From Enterococcus durans NBRC 100479 = LMG 10746 (lineage in GTDB: Bacteria > Bacillota > Bacilli > Lactobacillales > Enterococcaceae): 64,000 nucleotides of DNA. The stretch is from assembly GCF_001544215.1 (NCBI RefSeq), contig NZ_BCQB01000006.1:35140-99139 (forward strand), given 5' to 3'. Under the pieces are notes generated by a model. The model was not told the DNA's origin. It was given only the letters and a program-made list of their open reading frames with translations, and did not search any database. Positions 18,101 through 26,956 of this stretch are shown piece after piece (position 1 is the stretch's first letter; every line of letters starts with the position of its first letter). The translations under genes were made by a program, and so were the position numbers.

Positions 18101-19096
18101 TTCTTCTAAGTCTTTTTTATGGCTGTCATACCGCTCGATCATTCCCAATGATAATTTTGCTTTTGAATTCTGTTTTTTCGTTGAGAGGATGTCTGAAAGT
18201 AAAATAGCGTCATATACCTTTTTTGCCTGAAGAAATACATCACGAAATTCTTCGCCACTTTTTTCTAAGAGACTTTCAAGCTCTTCTTCATAACTTTCTT
18301 TCGATAGTTGGATTTTAGCCTCTTCATCCAAGTCAAAAACTTATTTGAAACTTCCTTGATTCCCCACGATCAATTTTAAGAATTGAGCAAGGCATCCATT
18401 CGTCTTTTCCGTAGGATAGTACTGAAGTATTTTCTCTACTTTTTTAGTTTTAGAAAGTTTTTCCGTCAGAATCACAGCAATACCTTCGTAGAAAGCACTG
18501 GCTTGTTCAAATTGTTCATTATAGATCTCAAGAAAGTCTTTAAATGTTTCTTCCACAGAAGTATTTTCTGTATCCAATTCTCCTTCAAATAAAAAATGTC
18601 CACGGTATTTGATGATATGTGCTAAAGCAAGATACACCAATCGGATGTCTGCTTTTTCCGTTGAATCAGCTAATTTCTGACGCAAGTGATAAATTGTTGG
18701 GTATGTTTGATAATACGATTTTTCTTCTGCCATTGTGGGGAAGATTGGAAAGCGAGTATACTGTTTGTCCTCTGGATTCAAAAAGCTTTCGTCCAATCGT
18801 ACAAAAAAATTGGTATCTATTTTCAAGATTTCTTCTGCAAAGATTTTTTGCAATTCCAATATACGGTATCTTCTGCGCATCAATCTTCGGCGTGTTGTCC
18901 GTTTACTTCTTCTAGCCTCAGCTGTTTGTCCTTCGTCAAACAAACGTGCACCCCAAAAATTCTTTTTCACCTTTTTCTTCTCGGTATTTCCATGGATAGA
19001 CATTTTCTTTGCCATCAAGCGATACTCATCTGTGATGACCGCCCAACCTACTGAATTCGTTCTAATGTCTAATCCTATCGTATAATCCTTTGCCAT
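15092..19096 (-). pseudogene. cas9: cas9 (type II-A), interrupted by an in-frame stop codon
   Basis: Conceptually 1,334 codons, close to the usual enterococcal Cas9 length. Codon 252 is TAA (18341-18343), in the context SFK-stop-VFDLDEEAKIQLSK; the frame does not change, so this is a nonsense mutation. The rest is preserved: RuvC-I with Asp10, the Arg-rich bridge helix (RSKRTTRRRLMRRRYRI), RuvC-II (VVEMARENQRTN), HNH (YDIDHIIPRSF...DNKV) and RuvC-III (HHHAHDAYLNG). A second unusual change is Gly12 to Arg (codon AGA at 19061-19063) in the near-invariant DIGTNSVGWAV motif. The predicted product is a 251-aa N-terminal fragment; internal re-initiation after the stop has no obvious ribosome binding site. 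cas1, cas2 and csn2 follow with overlaps and may suffer polarity. Interference is predicted to be lost. Confidence 0.92.
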
Positions 19097-19208
19097 TCAC
19101 TCTTCACCCTCTCATTTCTGATCAAAACTGCAAAAATTCTGATTACCCACTCTTGGAAGAATCCGCTCCTATATTTTTATTTCTATGTAAACTTTTGTGT
19201 TCTACCAC

Positions 19209-19236
19209 TTGTAACCGCTCTAAATTTTGGTATAAT
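19209..19236 (+). promoter_or_regulatory. tracrRNA promoter
   Basis: TTGTAA (19209-19214) and a perfect TATAAT (19231-19236) are separated by 16 bases, directly upstream of the anti-repeat. The promoter is divergent from cas9. Confidence 0.75.
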
Positions 19237-19241
19237 GAAAT

Positions 19242-19335
19242 TGTTGGTAGCATTCAAATCAACATAGCAAGTTAAAATAAGGCATTGTCCGTATCCAGCT
19301 TTGAAAGCAAGCACTGTTCTCGGTGCTTTTTTATT
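19242..19335 (+). ncRNA. tracrRNA
   Basis: The segment GTAGCATTCAAATCAACATAGC followed by AAGTTAAAATAAGGC is complementary, with a bulge, to the 5' two thirds of the CRISPR repeat and matches the type II-A anti-repeat plus nexus pattern. It ends in a hairpin AGCAC...GTGCT with a run of six T (19326-19331 region). The RNA appears complete, with its own promoter, so the crRNA maturation partner is still encoded. Confidence 0.85.
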
Positions 19336-19336
19336 T

Positions 19337-19696
19337 TGTTCACCAATCATGACTTTTCAGATAATTTTATATTTATACTATAACACAAACAAATTTTATA
19401 ATATTTGTTTTTTTTGCATTCAATAGATGAAATATCAAAGACCACGTACCTTTACTGGAATTAAACAACTTATGTTTTTTAACCTCTTTTCCCTCCTTCT
19501 TTTTATTTTAAAAAACACCTGAGATAAATAACGAATTGATACTTTCGATGTACCTTTTCTTTTTTACTGATCCTATCTCCTATCCTGCTAGATTTTCTTC
19601 CCATTAAAAATGATTTTCCTTCCACACACTTTTTTTATTAAATTCAGACACAATGAACAATCTGTCAAAATCACCTAATTTCTCTTACCCTATCAT
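19337..19696. other. Gene-free A+T-rich spacer
   Basis: About 360 bases of A+T-rich DNA lie between the tracrRNA terminator and the promoter of the 42-aa gene. No reading frame with a ribosome binding site, no repeat of either family and no clear hairpin was recognised. Confidence 0.4.
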
Positions 19697-19725
19697 TTGG
19701 CAATTTCTCCAAAAGAAACTATCCT
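19697..19725 (+). promoter_or_regulatory. Candidate promoter of the small membrane peptide / oleate hydratase unit
   Basis: TTGGCA (19697-19702) and TATCCT (19720-19725) have 17-base spacing and lie 44 bases before the ATG of the 42-aa gene. The -10 box is imperfect. Confidence 0.4.
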
Positions 19726-19769
19726 TTTAGTTAGATAGACGTGACAAAAATTCAAAGGAGGATTTTCTT

Positions 19770-19898
19770 ATGAGCAAAAAATTGATCAAAATCGGTGTTG
19801 GATTAGGTTTATTGGCATTAGGTGCTGTATATCTAGGAAAGAAAACTGGATTGCTCGAAGACGACAGCCATCTATACGATGAATACGAATCAATCTAA
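19770..19898 (+). CDS. 42-aa single-pass membrane peptide upstream of oleate hydratase
   Basis: A short gene with a strong AAAGGAGG seven bases before ATG encodes a 42-aa peptide starting MSKKLIKIGVGLGLLALGAV. It has two N-terminal lysines, one hydrophobic helix (about residues 7-23) and an acidic tail rich in Asp, Glu and Tyr. It ends 54 bases before oleate hydratase on the same strand and probably shares its transcript. No family is recognised. It could be a membrane anchor or modulator for fatty-acid detoxification, but that is inference from position. The ribosome binding site and the clean topology argue that it is real. Confidence 0.65.
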   Translation: MSKKLIKIGVGLGLLALGAVYLGKKTGLLEDDSHLYDEYESI

Positions 19899-19952
19899 CA
19901 AATCGAAGAAAGTCGTTAGTCCGTTCACTTGTAAAATACTGGAGGAATCACA

Positions 19953-21647
19953 ATGAGAAAAAGTAAAGCAATTATGATTGGCGCAGGCATCGCCAATATG
20001 GCAGCTGCGGTTTATTTGATTCAAGAAGGAAAATGGAATGGTGATCAGATTACGTTTTATTCTTTAGATGATCATGGTTCAAATGATGGCGCTCCAACCG
20101 ACACTGTCACAGATGAATACTGGAATAAAAATCATCCCTTAGAAAATCAAAAAGGTTATGTCGCTCGTGGTGGACGAATGTTGAACTATCGAACTTATGT
20201 GGATCTGATGGATCTATTAAGTCGCATTCCTTCTGCAACGGAACCAGGCATGACTGCGGCAGAAGATACTAGAGATTTTGATGCAAAACATCGGACATTT
20301 GACAAAGCACGTTTGATGGAAGGTGGAAAAGGAATCATTGATGGCGGAAAACTTGGTTTCAATAACAAAGACCGTTTGTTATTAACAAAATTGATCGCTA
20401 TGCCTGATTCAGAAGAAGAAAAATTGGACAATGTGACAATCGAAGAATATTTCAAAGATGACCCCCATTTCTTTGAAACTAACTTCTGGTTCATGTGGGA
20501 AACAACATTTGCTTTCCGTACTCGTAGCTCTGCTCAAGAACTCCGTCGCTACATGCACCAAATGATCTATGAATTTACTCAAATCGAGCATCTGGTCGGC
20601 GTAAACCGGACTCGCTATAACCAATATGAAAGCATCATGTTACCACTCATCAATTATTTAAAAGCTCAAGGATGTCAAATCATTTTAAATCGTCGTGTGA
20701 CGGATTGGGAGTTCAAAGAAACACCTATGCAAGATGAAATTACCGTTACAGGATTGAAAATGATCAATACCCTTACCGATGAAGAAGAATATGTAGCAGT
20801 CGATAGCGATACAGCTGTTCTTTTCACAAACGGTTCAATCACTGACTCCGCAACACTGGGTGACTATGAAACCCCCGCTGTTGAAAATATGGATTACGGT
20901 GCAGCTTCTAGCTTATGGAAAAAAGCAAGCGAACGTTTCTATAATGTAGGAAACCCCGATAAATTTTTCGCAGATCGTGATGCAAGTGAATGGGTCAGCT
21001 TCACTTTGACAACAAAGGATCATTTATTATTGAATGAAATCACTCGAATCACTACGCAAGTTCCAGGTAATGCCTTGAATTCCTTTATCTCTACCACACC
21101 GATCACACCATTAGGTCAAAAAGACGTCAATATGTCGATCGTTGTGCATCATCAACCACACTTCACTTCACAAAAACCAAATGAAACTGTCATTTGGGGA
21201 TACTTCTTATACCCAAGACGCCGTGGAGAATTTGTGGATAAACAATATATCAAGATGAATGGGAAAGAAATGTTGGAAGAATTGATCGGCCAACTATCCA
21301 AAGTCGATCCTGGTCCAGAAAATATTCGCACAAAAGAAAAAGAAATCTTTGCTAGTGTCGTCAACAATATCCCAGTATATATGCCATACGCGTCTGCTTT
21401 ATTCAACAATCGGGCAAAAAGCGACCGTCCAAAAGTCATTCCACAACATTCAACAAACTTAGCATTCACTGGTGAATTCGTTGAACAACCTTATCAAATG
21501 ATCTTTACGGAACAAAGCGCTGTCCGTTCCGGAGAAATAGCAGCCTTCCACTTTGCCGGAATCCCAATGTCCCGTTTAGTCAAAACCCCACGTTACGACA
21601 AAGACATTCCAACGCTTATGCGTGCGGCAAAGAAAATGTTTGACTAA
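19953..21647 (+). CDS. ohyA: Oleate hydratase (MCRA family, FAD-dependent)
   Basis: This 564-aa flavoprotein adds water to the cis-9 double bond of oleic and related fatty acids, giving 10-hydroxy acids, a detoxification step against host unsaturated fatty acids. The N-terminal nucleotide-binding motif is GAGIANMAAAVYLI (residues ~8-21). Family blocks follow, such as GYVARGGRMLNYRTYVDLMD, FWFMWETTFAFRTRSSAQE, YNQYESIMLPL and the C-terminal TGEFVEQPYQMIFTEQSAVRSGE. The length is slightly below the ~590 aa seen in some relatives. The start follows GGAGG at seven bases. The TAA merges with the first bases of a family-1 repeat. The enzyme is peripheral to the membrane; the upstream 42-aa peptide is in the same direction. 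Confidence 0.93.
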   Translation: MRKSKAIMIGAGIANMAAAVYLIQEGKWNGDQITFYSLDDHGSNDGAPTDTVTDEYWNKNHPLENQKGYVARGGRMLNYRTYVDLMDLLSRIPSATEPGMTAAEDTRDFDAKHRTFDKARLMEGGKGIIDGGKLGFNNKDRLLLTKLIAMPDSEEEKLDNVTIEEYFKDDPHFFETNFWFMWETTFAFRTRSSAQELRRYMHQMIYEFTQIEHLVGVNRTRYNQYESIMLPLINYLKAQGCQIILNRRVTDWEFKETPMQDEITVTGLKMINTLTDEEEYVAVDSDTAVLFTNGSITDSATLGDYETPAVENMDYGAASSLWKKASERFYNVGNPDKFFADRDASEWVSFTLTTKDHLLLNEITRITTQVPGNALNSFISTTPITPLGQKDVNMSIVVHHQPHFTSQKPNETVIWGYFLYPRRRGEFVDKQYIKMNGKEMLEELIGQLSKVDPGPENIRTKEKEIFASVVNNIPVYMPYASALFNNRAKSDRPKVIPQHSTNLAFTGEFVEQPYQMIFTEQSAVRSGEIAAFHFAGIPMSRLVKTPRYDKDIPTLMRAAKKMFD

Positions 21648-21910
21648 AGGTTGTGAAAAGAGCGTTTTGCCCCGAGCACTAGTAAGAAAAAATGAAAAAT
21701 TGCTCCTCATATTTTGCATTTTTTTGAACTAGGGCCGAGGGGGTGCTCTTTGAACACCGTCTATTCGGGTTATGAAAACATGTTTCACTAAATCGTGAAA
21801 AGAGCGTTTTGCCCCGAGCACTAGTAAGAAAAAATGAAAAATTACTCCTCATATTTTGCATTTTTTTGAACTAGGGCCGAGGGGGTGCTCTTTGAACACC
21901 GTCTATTTGG
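21646..21910. repeat. Two near-identical family-1 repeats
   Basis: Two copies of a unit of about 110 bp (21654-21762 and 21795-21903, offset 141) differ at only a few positions. Both carry GTGAAAAGAGCGTTTTGCCC and end in GTGCTCTTTGAACACCGTC. The first begins directly at the oleate hydratase TAA. They lie between convergent genes and form imperfect hairpins, consistent with transcript termination. Confidence 0.75.
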
Positions 21911-22129
21911 GTCAAGGAAAAGATGTTTCCTAAATCGTGAAAAACTAGTGATTCAACTCCCCCATTTTTGAATCTTTTAACTAGTAACGTACTTCTATCC
22001 TCTGATTTCTATGGACTGTTATGCAAAGAAGCGAACCTATTCTCTCCAGAATATGCTCGCTTCTTTCATTTTGTTGATTTGTTCTACTATATAATTGCTA
22101 TATTATTGGAACAAAATACATTTATTCTC

Positions 22130-22984
22130 TCAGTTACTTTGGAACCGCTCTTTTTTCTTATATCGCGCAAAACTGTATAGCCCAAGGATCACACCAAGGC
22201 TAGCAACGATTCCTCCTGAAATGACAAAATAGGAAAGAACGGTTTGAATATAGCTAGCCATCAATACCTGAACAGCTGGGGATCTAAATTCCAGATTTTG
22301 CGACAAACGACTCAAGTAAAGAGCACCAGCAACTATGATTAGCACACCGCCTACCACTCCCAGTTGCAAAGAAGTATACCGTATGAAACGACCAATATTT
22401 TTTCTTGATAAAAGAATGATAATGAGTTGGCAGACAAGAAAGATACTGAGCATGATCAGAAAAAGAAAATCGCCTTTCTCCATCGTCTCGATCATATTAT
22501 GAATAAAGTAAAAGAGATAGTAGCTTCCTGCTGTTCGCTGAAATTGATTCACCAAGGTCACTTTCATTGTTTCGATCTTATTTTTTTCTGTCTCATCCAA
22601 CGTCAATTGATGCTCTTGTATGTATGATTGAAGCACACTGTCTATTTTTTCTGTTACCTCCGTTGTTTCACTTATCTTACGTTTGCTCCCTGTATATGTA
22701 TCATGGATGAATACTTTGATCGACTGTTCGATAAACGCTTGTGGGATCGAAGTAGCGATGACTTCTACATATTCACTTTCTTCCAAATTATCTTCTCGAA
22801 AATTTTGACTGATTTCATTTGCAACGAGTTGACTGTACTCTGTTTTTTTCGTTTGTTCGAGCAAAAAAGACTGATTAAAAAAAGTTCCTTTGACAATTCC
22901 TAAAGAAATCGTTCCTAATAACGAAACCGTACAAATCAGTAATAAAACACCTAACCTGATACGGGATGTTTTCTCTTCTTCCAT
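22130..22984 (-). CDS. Hypothetical membrane protein with a large extracytoplasmic N-terminal domain
   Basis: This 284-aa protein starts MEEEKTSRIRLGVLLLICTV. It has one N-terminal transmembrane helix (~10-30), a hydrophilic domain of about 130 residues rich in Glu, Thr and Lys that is likely outside the cell, and then three hydrophobic segments (about 174-192, 210-232 and 245-272) before a basic tail. The ribosome binding site AAAGGAGGG supports the start. No family is recognised and no catalytic motif is seen. It stands alone, convergent with the oleate hydratase repeat region and divergent from the alcohol dehydrogenase. Confidence 0.6.
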   Translation of the reverse strand: MEEEKTSRIRLGVLLLICTVSLLGTISLGIVKGTFFNQSFLLEQTKKTEYSQLVANEISQNFREDNLEESEYVEVIATSIPQAFIEQSIKVFIHDTYTGSKRKISETTEVTEKIDSVLQSYIQEHQLTLDETEKNKIETMKVTLVNQFQRTAGSYYLFYFIHNMIETMEKGDFLFLIMLSIFLVCQLIIILLSRKNIGRFIRYTSLQLGVVGGVLIIVAGALYLSRLSQNLEFRSPAVQVLMASYIQTVLSYFVISGGIVASLGVILGLYSFARYKKKERFQSN

Positions 22985-23233
22985 CGATTCCCTCCTTTTA
23001 TGGATATATATTTGATCATAAACGTTATTTTAATAAAACAAATACATCTATCGTACTATTATACTAGCATTAATTTGTTATCTCAATCATAACAAAGTTA
23101 TTTTAATTATCACTTTCTATTTTGAACAAGCATTTTATTATCAATATGGTCAAGCCTCCTTTAGAATGAAAGTAGATTACACCTAGAAATAATGATTGGT
23201 TGCTACCTGTTCTTGATGAGAGGAGATTTTTTT

Positions 23234-24367
23234 ATGAAAGCTGTTACTTGGCAAGGCAAACAAAAAATGGAGATTCGAAATGTTGAGGATCCCAAAATTT
23301 TAGAACCCACCGATGCGATTATCCGTATCACCGCTACAGCAATTTGCGGCTCCGATCTGCATCTTTATCATCATGGTGAAGCTGTTTTGGAAAAAGGATA
23401 TGTCGTAGGTCATGAACCGATGGGCATCGTCGAAGAAGTTGGTTCTGCTGTTACCAAGTTAAAAAAGGGCCAACGTGTGGTCATCCCCTTCAACATCAGT
23501 TGTGGCCATTGCCACTTTTGTCTGAACGAGATGGAAAGTCAGTGCGACCGCTCGAACTCTGATCAACTGTATGGTGGATTATTTGGTTTTGGTAGTCTGA
23601 ATGGCAACCATTGGGGTGGACAAGCAGAATATCTTAGAGTACCTTTTGCAGATACCACTTCTTTTATCGTACCAGACAACGACCTAGCAGATGAAAAAGT
23701 TCTTTTCTTATCTGATATTCTTCCTACCGCTTATTGGAGTGTCCAAAATGCGGGTGTGAAACAAGGCGATACAGTGATCGTCTTAGGGTCAGGCCCTGTC
23801 GGATTATTTGCACAAAAATTCGCAACGATGGCAGGCGCTTCTCGCGTGATCGCAGTTGACCCTGTACAACATCGAATCGATAAAGCAGGAAGATACAACA
23901 ATGTAGAAACATTTCTCTTAGAGGATGTTCAAAATGCAGGTACTGACCTCTATGAATTAACAAAAGGCGGTGCGGATGTCATTATAGACTGTGTGGGAAT
24001 GGATGGATTAGAACCGGTCAAAGAAAAGGCGAAAAATCTAGTTAGCTTACAAAGCGGAACGATTTCACCGATTCAGATTGCTGCAAAAGCAGCGAAAAAA
24101 TTTGGAACTGTCCAAATCACAGGCGTTTACATGACTCCTGCTTCATCGTATCCTTTACAAGAATTTTTTATGCGAGATATTACTGTGAAACATGGTCAAG
24201 CGCCAGTCGTTCACTTGATGCCAAAAATCTACGAGATGATTGCTGATAACCAGTTTGACCCAGCACAAATCATCACACATGCAATGCCATTAGCAGATGC
24301 CGCACGCGCATATGAAATCTTTGACAAAAAAGAAGATAAAAATATCAAAGTTGTTTTGAAACCTTAG
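23234..24367 (+). CDS. Zinc-dependent alcohol dehydrogenase (MDR family)
   Basis: This 377-aa cytoplasmic medium-chain dehydrogenase has the catalytic zinc site ICGSDLH (Cys) with GHEPMGIVEEVG (His, Glu), a structural zinc loop CGHCHFCLNEMESQC, and the NAD-binding Rossmann motif VLGSGPVGLFAQ. It is closest in outline to glutathione-independent formaldehyde dehydrogenase or threonine-dehydrogenase-like enzymes; the substrate is not determinable. The start is the ATG behind GAGAGGAG; an in-frame upstream extension contains that site and is rejected. A YrhK-like reading frame follows 26 bases later on the same strand. Confidence 0.85.
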   Translation: MKAVTWQGKQKMEIRNVEDPKILEPTDAIIRITATAICGSDLHLYHHGEAVLEKGYVVGHEPMGIVEEVGSAVTKLKKGQRVVIPFNISCGHCHFCLNEMESQCDRSNSDQLYGGLFGFGSLNGNHWGGQAEYLRVPFADTTSFIVPDNDLADEKVLFLSDILPTAYWSVQNAGVKQGDTVIVLGSGPVGLFAQKFATMAGASRVIAVDPVQHRIDKAGRYNNVETFLLEDVQNAGTDLYELTKGGADVIIDCVGMDGLEPVKEKAKNLVSLQSGTISPIQIAAKAAKKFGTVQITGVYMTPASSYPLQEFFMRDITVKHGQAPVVHLMPKIYEMIADNQFDPAQIITHAMPLADAARAYEIFDKKEDKNIKVVLKP

Positions 24368-24393
24368 TTTTAATCAATAGTTAGGTGAGTTAA

Positions 24394-24707
24394 ATGCCAG
24401 AAATCAAGCGAAATACGCACGAAATAGATATTGGAAAAGAAGAAGATATCGAGATACGCGGTCAACGATTCCGTCTTTATTTTCAAAATCGTTATACTTT
24501 GCTTTCACTCGCAGTCGTTTTTTGACAGGAATCTTCTATATTTTTGGAAGTGTTGCTCTTCTGACAAAGATACCCGATCGTTACAGTACCTACTGCTATC
24601 TTGCAGGAGCGGTCTTTTTGACAGCACGCCCTATCTTAAAAATCATCCGTAATGTCTTTATCTACGATGAAAAAAAGAAAGAAAAACTTCAGCAAAATAA
24701 AACCTAA
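24394..24707 (+). pseudogene. YrhK-like small membrane protein, frameshifted
   Basis: An ATG behind GGTGAG opens a frame (MPEIKRNTHEIDIGKEEDIE...) that runs 43 codons and stops at TGA. The continuation (TGIFYIFGSVALLTKIPD...LTARPILKIIRNVF) is in another frame. The break is a run of six T at 24518-24523; one more T joins the halves as AVVFLTGIFYIFG and gives a ~104-residue protein. The joined product resembles the YrhK family of small two-helix membrane proteins. It could be real inactivation, slipped-strand phase variation, or a homopolymer sequencing error. It follows the alcohol dehydrogenase by 26 bases and was probably cotranscribed. Confidence 0.7.
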
Positions 24708-24823
24708 GTTTTTATTAGAGGGAAAAGCTGCGTGTCACACTTATCCAGAATGGATAGCTATCGTTCTCTTGTTTAAAAAAAGCACTTCTTTCCTTTATAA
24801 ACAAGTAGCCGTCTAATCTCGAA

Positions 24824-24993
24824 AGAGGCTAGGACAGAAGTGTTTAACTCCGAGAAATAAGCCGAAATCCACGAAAATTGCTTTTCAAATTTTTGTGGAT
24901 TTCGGCTTATTTAAGAAGGAGTTGCTTCTGCTCCCACCGTTTATTTGTTTTTAAAGAATGAGATAAAAGTGTTTCTTACTTTTGTCCCACACC
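24824..24993 (+). repeat. Family-2 intergenic repeat, complete
   Basis: A complete element runs from GAGGCTAGGACAGAAGTG to CTTTTGTCCCACACCC, with a perfect internal stem built from GAAATCCACGAAAATTGC and its partner ending GTGGATTTCGGC. It lies between convergent genes (YrhK-like and GNAT). Confidence 0.8.
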
Positions 24994-25031
24994 CTACGCG
25001 TTTTTTTTAGGCTAAGCTTTGCTATACTTCT

Positions 25032-25499
25032 TTAGTCTTCGGCAGTATCGATTTGATACATACGCACTGGTATTCCTTCGTTATCTTGAACCATCGCTAA
25101 AAAATCCCAATCATATCTTTCATAAAAATCAGTGTGATCCGTCACGAGATACAACCGTTCGATCCCCATATTTTTCATGTCTTTTCTAGCTAACATTAAA
25201 ATTTCTTGTGCAATCCCCTGATTCCGATACTCTTTTTCTACAAATAAAGCACACAGATTAGGCGTTAAATCCGGACGATCATGAAAATCATTGTCGATGA
25301 TCCCCGCACCAGCGATGATTTCTTCGTCTTCATTTAATACGATATACCACTGAGGAACTGGTTGTACTTTTGAGATGGCTTCATCAATACTTTCTTCATA
25401 TACTGAATAGGGCAGATGCCATTTAGAAGCAAACCATTCCGCTGCCTGCTTTTTCCATTCGGGTCGTTCCCTTAACTTTATTAGTTGGTATCCTTTCAT
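25032..25499 (-). CDS. GNAT-family N-acetyltransferase
   Basis: This 155-aa protein has the GNAT acetyl-CoA motif in FVEKEYRNQGIAQEILMLARKDMKN (Arg/Gln-x-x-Gly type loop) and the downstream strand-helix GIERLYLVTDHTDFYERYDWDFL. It transfers an acetyl group to an unknown amine acceptor. The ATG at 25499 follows GGGAG; an upstream ATG seven codons earlier has no site of its own. The gene is monocistronic. A family-2 repeat lies just downstream and the PTS operon terminator lies upstream on the same strand. Confidence 0.8.
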   Translation of the reverse strand: MKGYQLIKLRERPEWKKQAAEWFASKWHLPYSVYEESIDEAISKVQPVPQWYIVLNEDEEIIAGAGIIDNDFHDRPDLTPNLCALFVEKEYRNQGIAQEILMLARKDMKNMGIERLYLVTDHTDFYERYDWDFLAMVQDNEGIPVRMYQIDTAED

Positions 25500-25588
25500 A
25501 TTTCTCCCACTCCCATTCACATTTGCCCTATTATAGCATGCTTATTCGTGAACAACTCCCCTGTTGCTTTTTCCTACTAAAAAGCAAA

Positions 25589-25629
25589 GAAGATGAGATA
25601 AAAGTAAAGATCACTTTTATCTCATCTTC
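25589..25629 (-). terminator. Terminator of the sigma-54-type PTS operon
   Basis: A perfect 17-bp stem (GAAGATGAGATAAAAGT) with a 7-base loop is followed on the minus strand by TTTGCTTTTT. It lies 40 bases after the EIIC stop. Confidence 0.8.
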
Positions 25630-25668
25630 ATATAAACTAAGCTATCGTAATGCTCGATAACCAACTAT

Positions 25669-26922
25669 TTAAGCGCTTAATTCTTCTTTTCGTCTTTCTT
25701 GGATCGTCGCTACTTTAACGAACGGTAGGTAGATCAAGACCGACAATAGCAAGTTGACTGCGGCTAAGATACCGCCAGAAATACTTTTCGTTGCTAAGAC
25801 CCCGCCAATGATTGGTGGTGTTACCCATGGTGGCATAACTGTAGCTGCTGGAACTAGACCAGTAGAAGTTGCAAAGTAAGCTACAGATACTAAAACCATT
25901 GGTGTCAAGATGAACGGAATGAACATGATCGGGTTCAATACGATCGGCAAACCAAACATTGTTGGTTCATTGATGTTGAAGATACCTGGTGCGATCGACA
26001 AGTTCGTCACGACCATGTATGGTTTGTTTCTGCGGCCAACTAAGTAAATCGCTAATAGAAGACCTAAAGTAGCTCCTGTACCACCTAAGTTAACAAAGCT
26101 GTCAAAGAAAGGTTTGTTAACGATGAATGGTGCGCTGTGTCCTGCGGCAATTGCATTCACATTTGCTTCAATTGCTGGTGCGTTGATTGTTTGCATCAAT
26201 GGATCGACCATATTTGCACCATGTAAACCAAAGAACCATAAGAATGGTGTGATGAAAGCTAAAAGTAGTGCTGATGGGTAAGAGTTTGCTAATCCCATGA
26301 ATGGTTCTTGAACAAGTGTATAGAATGCACCAACGATATCAGCCACGCCGAATGCAGCAAAGATTGCAGCAACCAATGCAAAGAATGAGATCGTGATCAT
26401 TGCTGGTAATAGTGAAGCAAAAGCTTTCGCAACTGCTGGTGGTACACCATCAGGCATTTTGATGATCAATTTTTCATTTCCACTTAAACGAACAAAGATT
26501 TCTGTTGAAATAATCCCAACAATAATAGCAATAAATAAACCATTTGAGCTCATGCCCAAAGCTCCGCCTAGAGCGAAGAATGATCCTAAAGAAATAACAC
26601 CGGCAGATACGCCGTCTTTACGATAACCGTTTGCTAAATGATAAGCGAGTAAGAAAGCAATCAAAACAGAAAGGATCGCAAAAGTTCCGTTCCAAGCTGA
26701 TGTTCCGAATCCTTTCCAAGCTTCTCCACCAAAGATGGAATTCATCAATTCTTGGAATCCTGGAATCGGTAAGTTATTGATCATTACCGCCAAAGCACCC
26801 AAGATCATTAATGGCATACTAACCATAAATGAGTCACGGATCGCAACTAAATGTCGCTGTGCCCCAATTTTAGATGCGACAGGTATAAAATGTTTCTCCA
26901 TAAATGCAACAAATTTATCCAT
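25669..26922 (-). CDS. PTS EIIC component, lactose/cellobiose family
   Basis: This 417-aa integral membrane permease of the lactose/N,N'-diacetylchitobiose/cellobiose PTS family starts MDKFVAFMEKHFIPVASKIG and carries the family blocks WFFGLHGANMVDPLM and GIFNINEPTMFGLPIVLNP. It imports a disaccharide or beta-glucoside while the EIIB domain phosphorylates it. The start follows AGAGGAAAG. It is the third and last gene of an operon ordered EIIB-EIIA-EIIC, 34 bases after EIIA, and ends at a strong terminator. No phospho-glycosidase is in the operon, so the sugar is processed by an enzyme encoded elsewhere. Confidence 0.9.
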   Translation of the reverse strand: MDKFVAFMEKHFIPVASKIGAQRHLVAIRDSFMVSMPLMILGALAVMINNLPIPGFQELMNSIFGGEAWKGFGTSAWNGTFAILSVLIAFLLAYHLANGYRKDGVSAGVISLGSFFALGGALGMSSNGLFIAIIVGIISTEIFVRLSGNEKLIIKMPDGVPPAVAKAFASLLPAMITISFFALVAAIFAAFGVADIVGAFYTLVQEPFMGLANSYPSALLLAFITPFLWFFGLHGANMVDPLMQTINAPAIEANVNAIAAGHSAPFIVNKPFFDSFVNLGGTGATLGLLLAIYLVGRRNKPYMVVTNLSIAPGIFNINEPTMFGLPIVLNPIMFIPFILTPMVLVSVAYFATSTGLVPAATVMPPWVTPPIIGGVLATKSISGGILAAVNLLLSVLIYLPFVKVATIQERRKEELSA

Positions 26923-26956
26923 GTTTCTTTCCTCTTTTCTATTTTACCATTTCGAT

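Noticed and set aside
18341..18343. Two separate genes encoding a split Cas9
   Set aside because: Both halves are in one frame with only a TAA between them, and no ribosome binding site or start codon with good spacing follows the stop.
25668..25681. cre-like TTAAGCGCTTAA palindrome
   Set aside because: It is formed by the last codons and stop of the EIIC gene (L-S-A-stop) and is not near a promoter.
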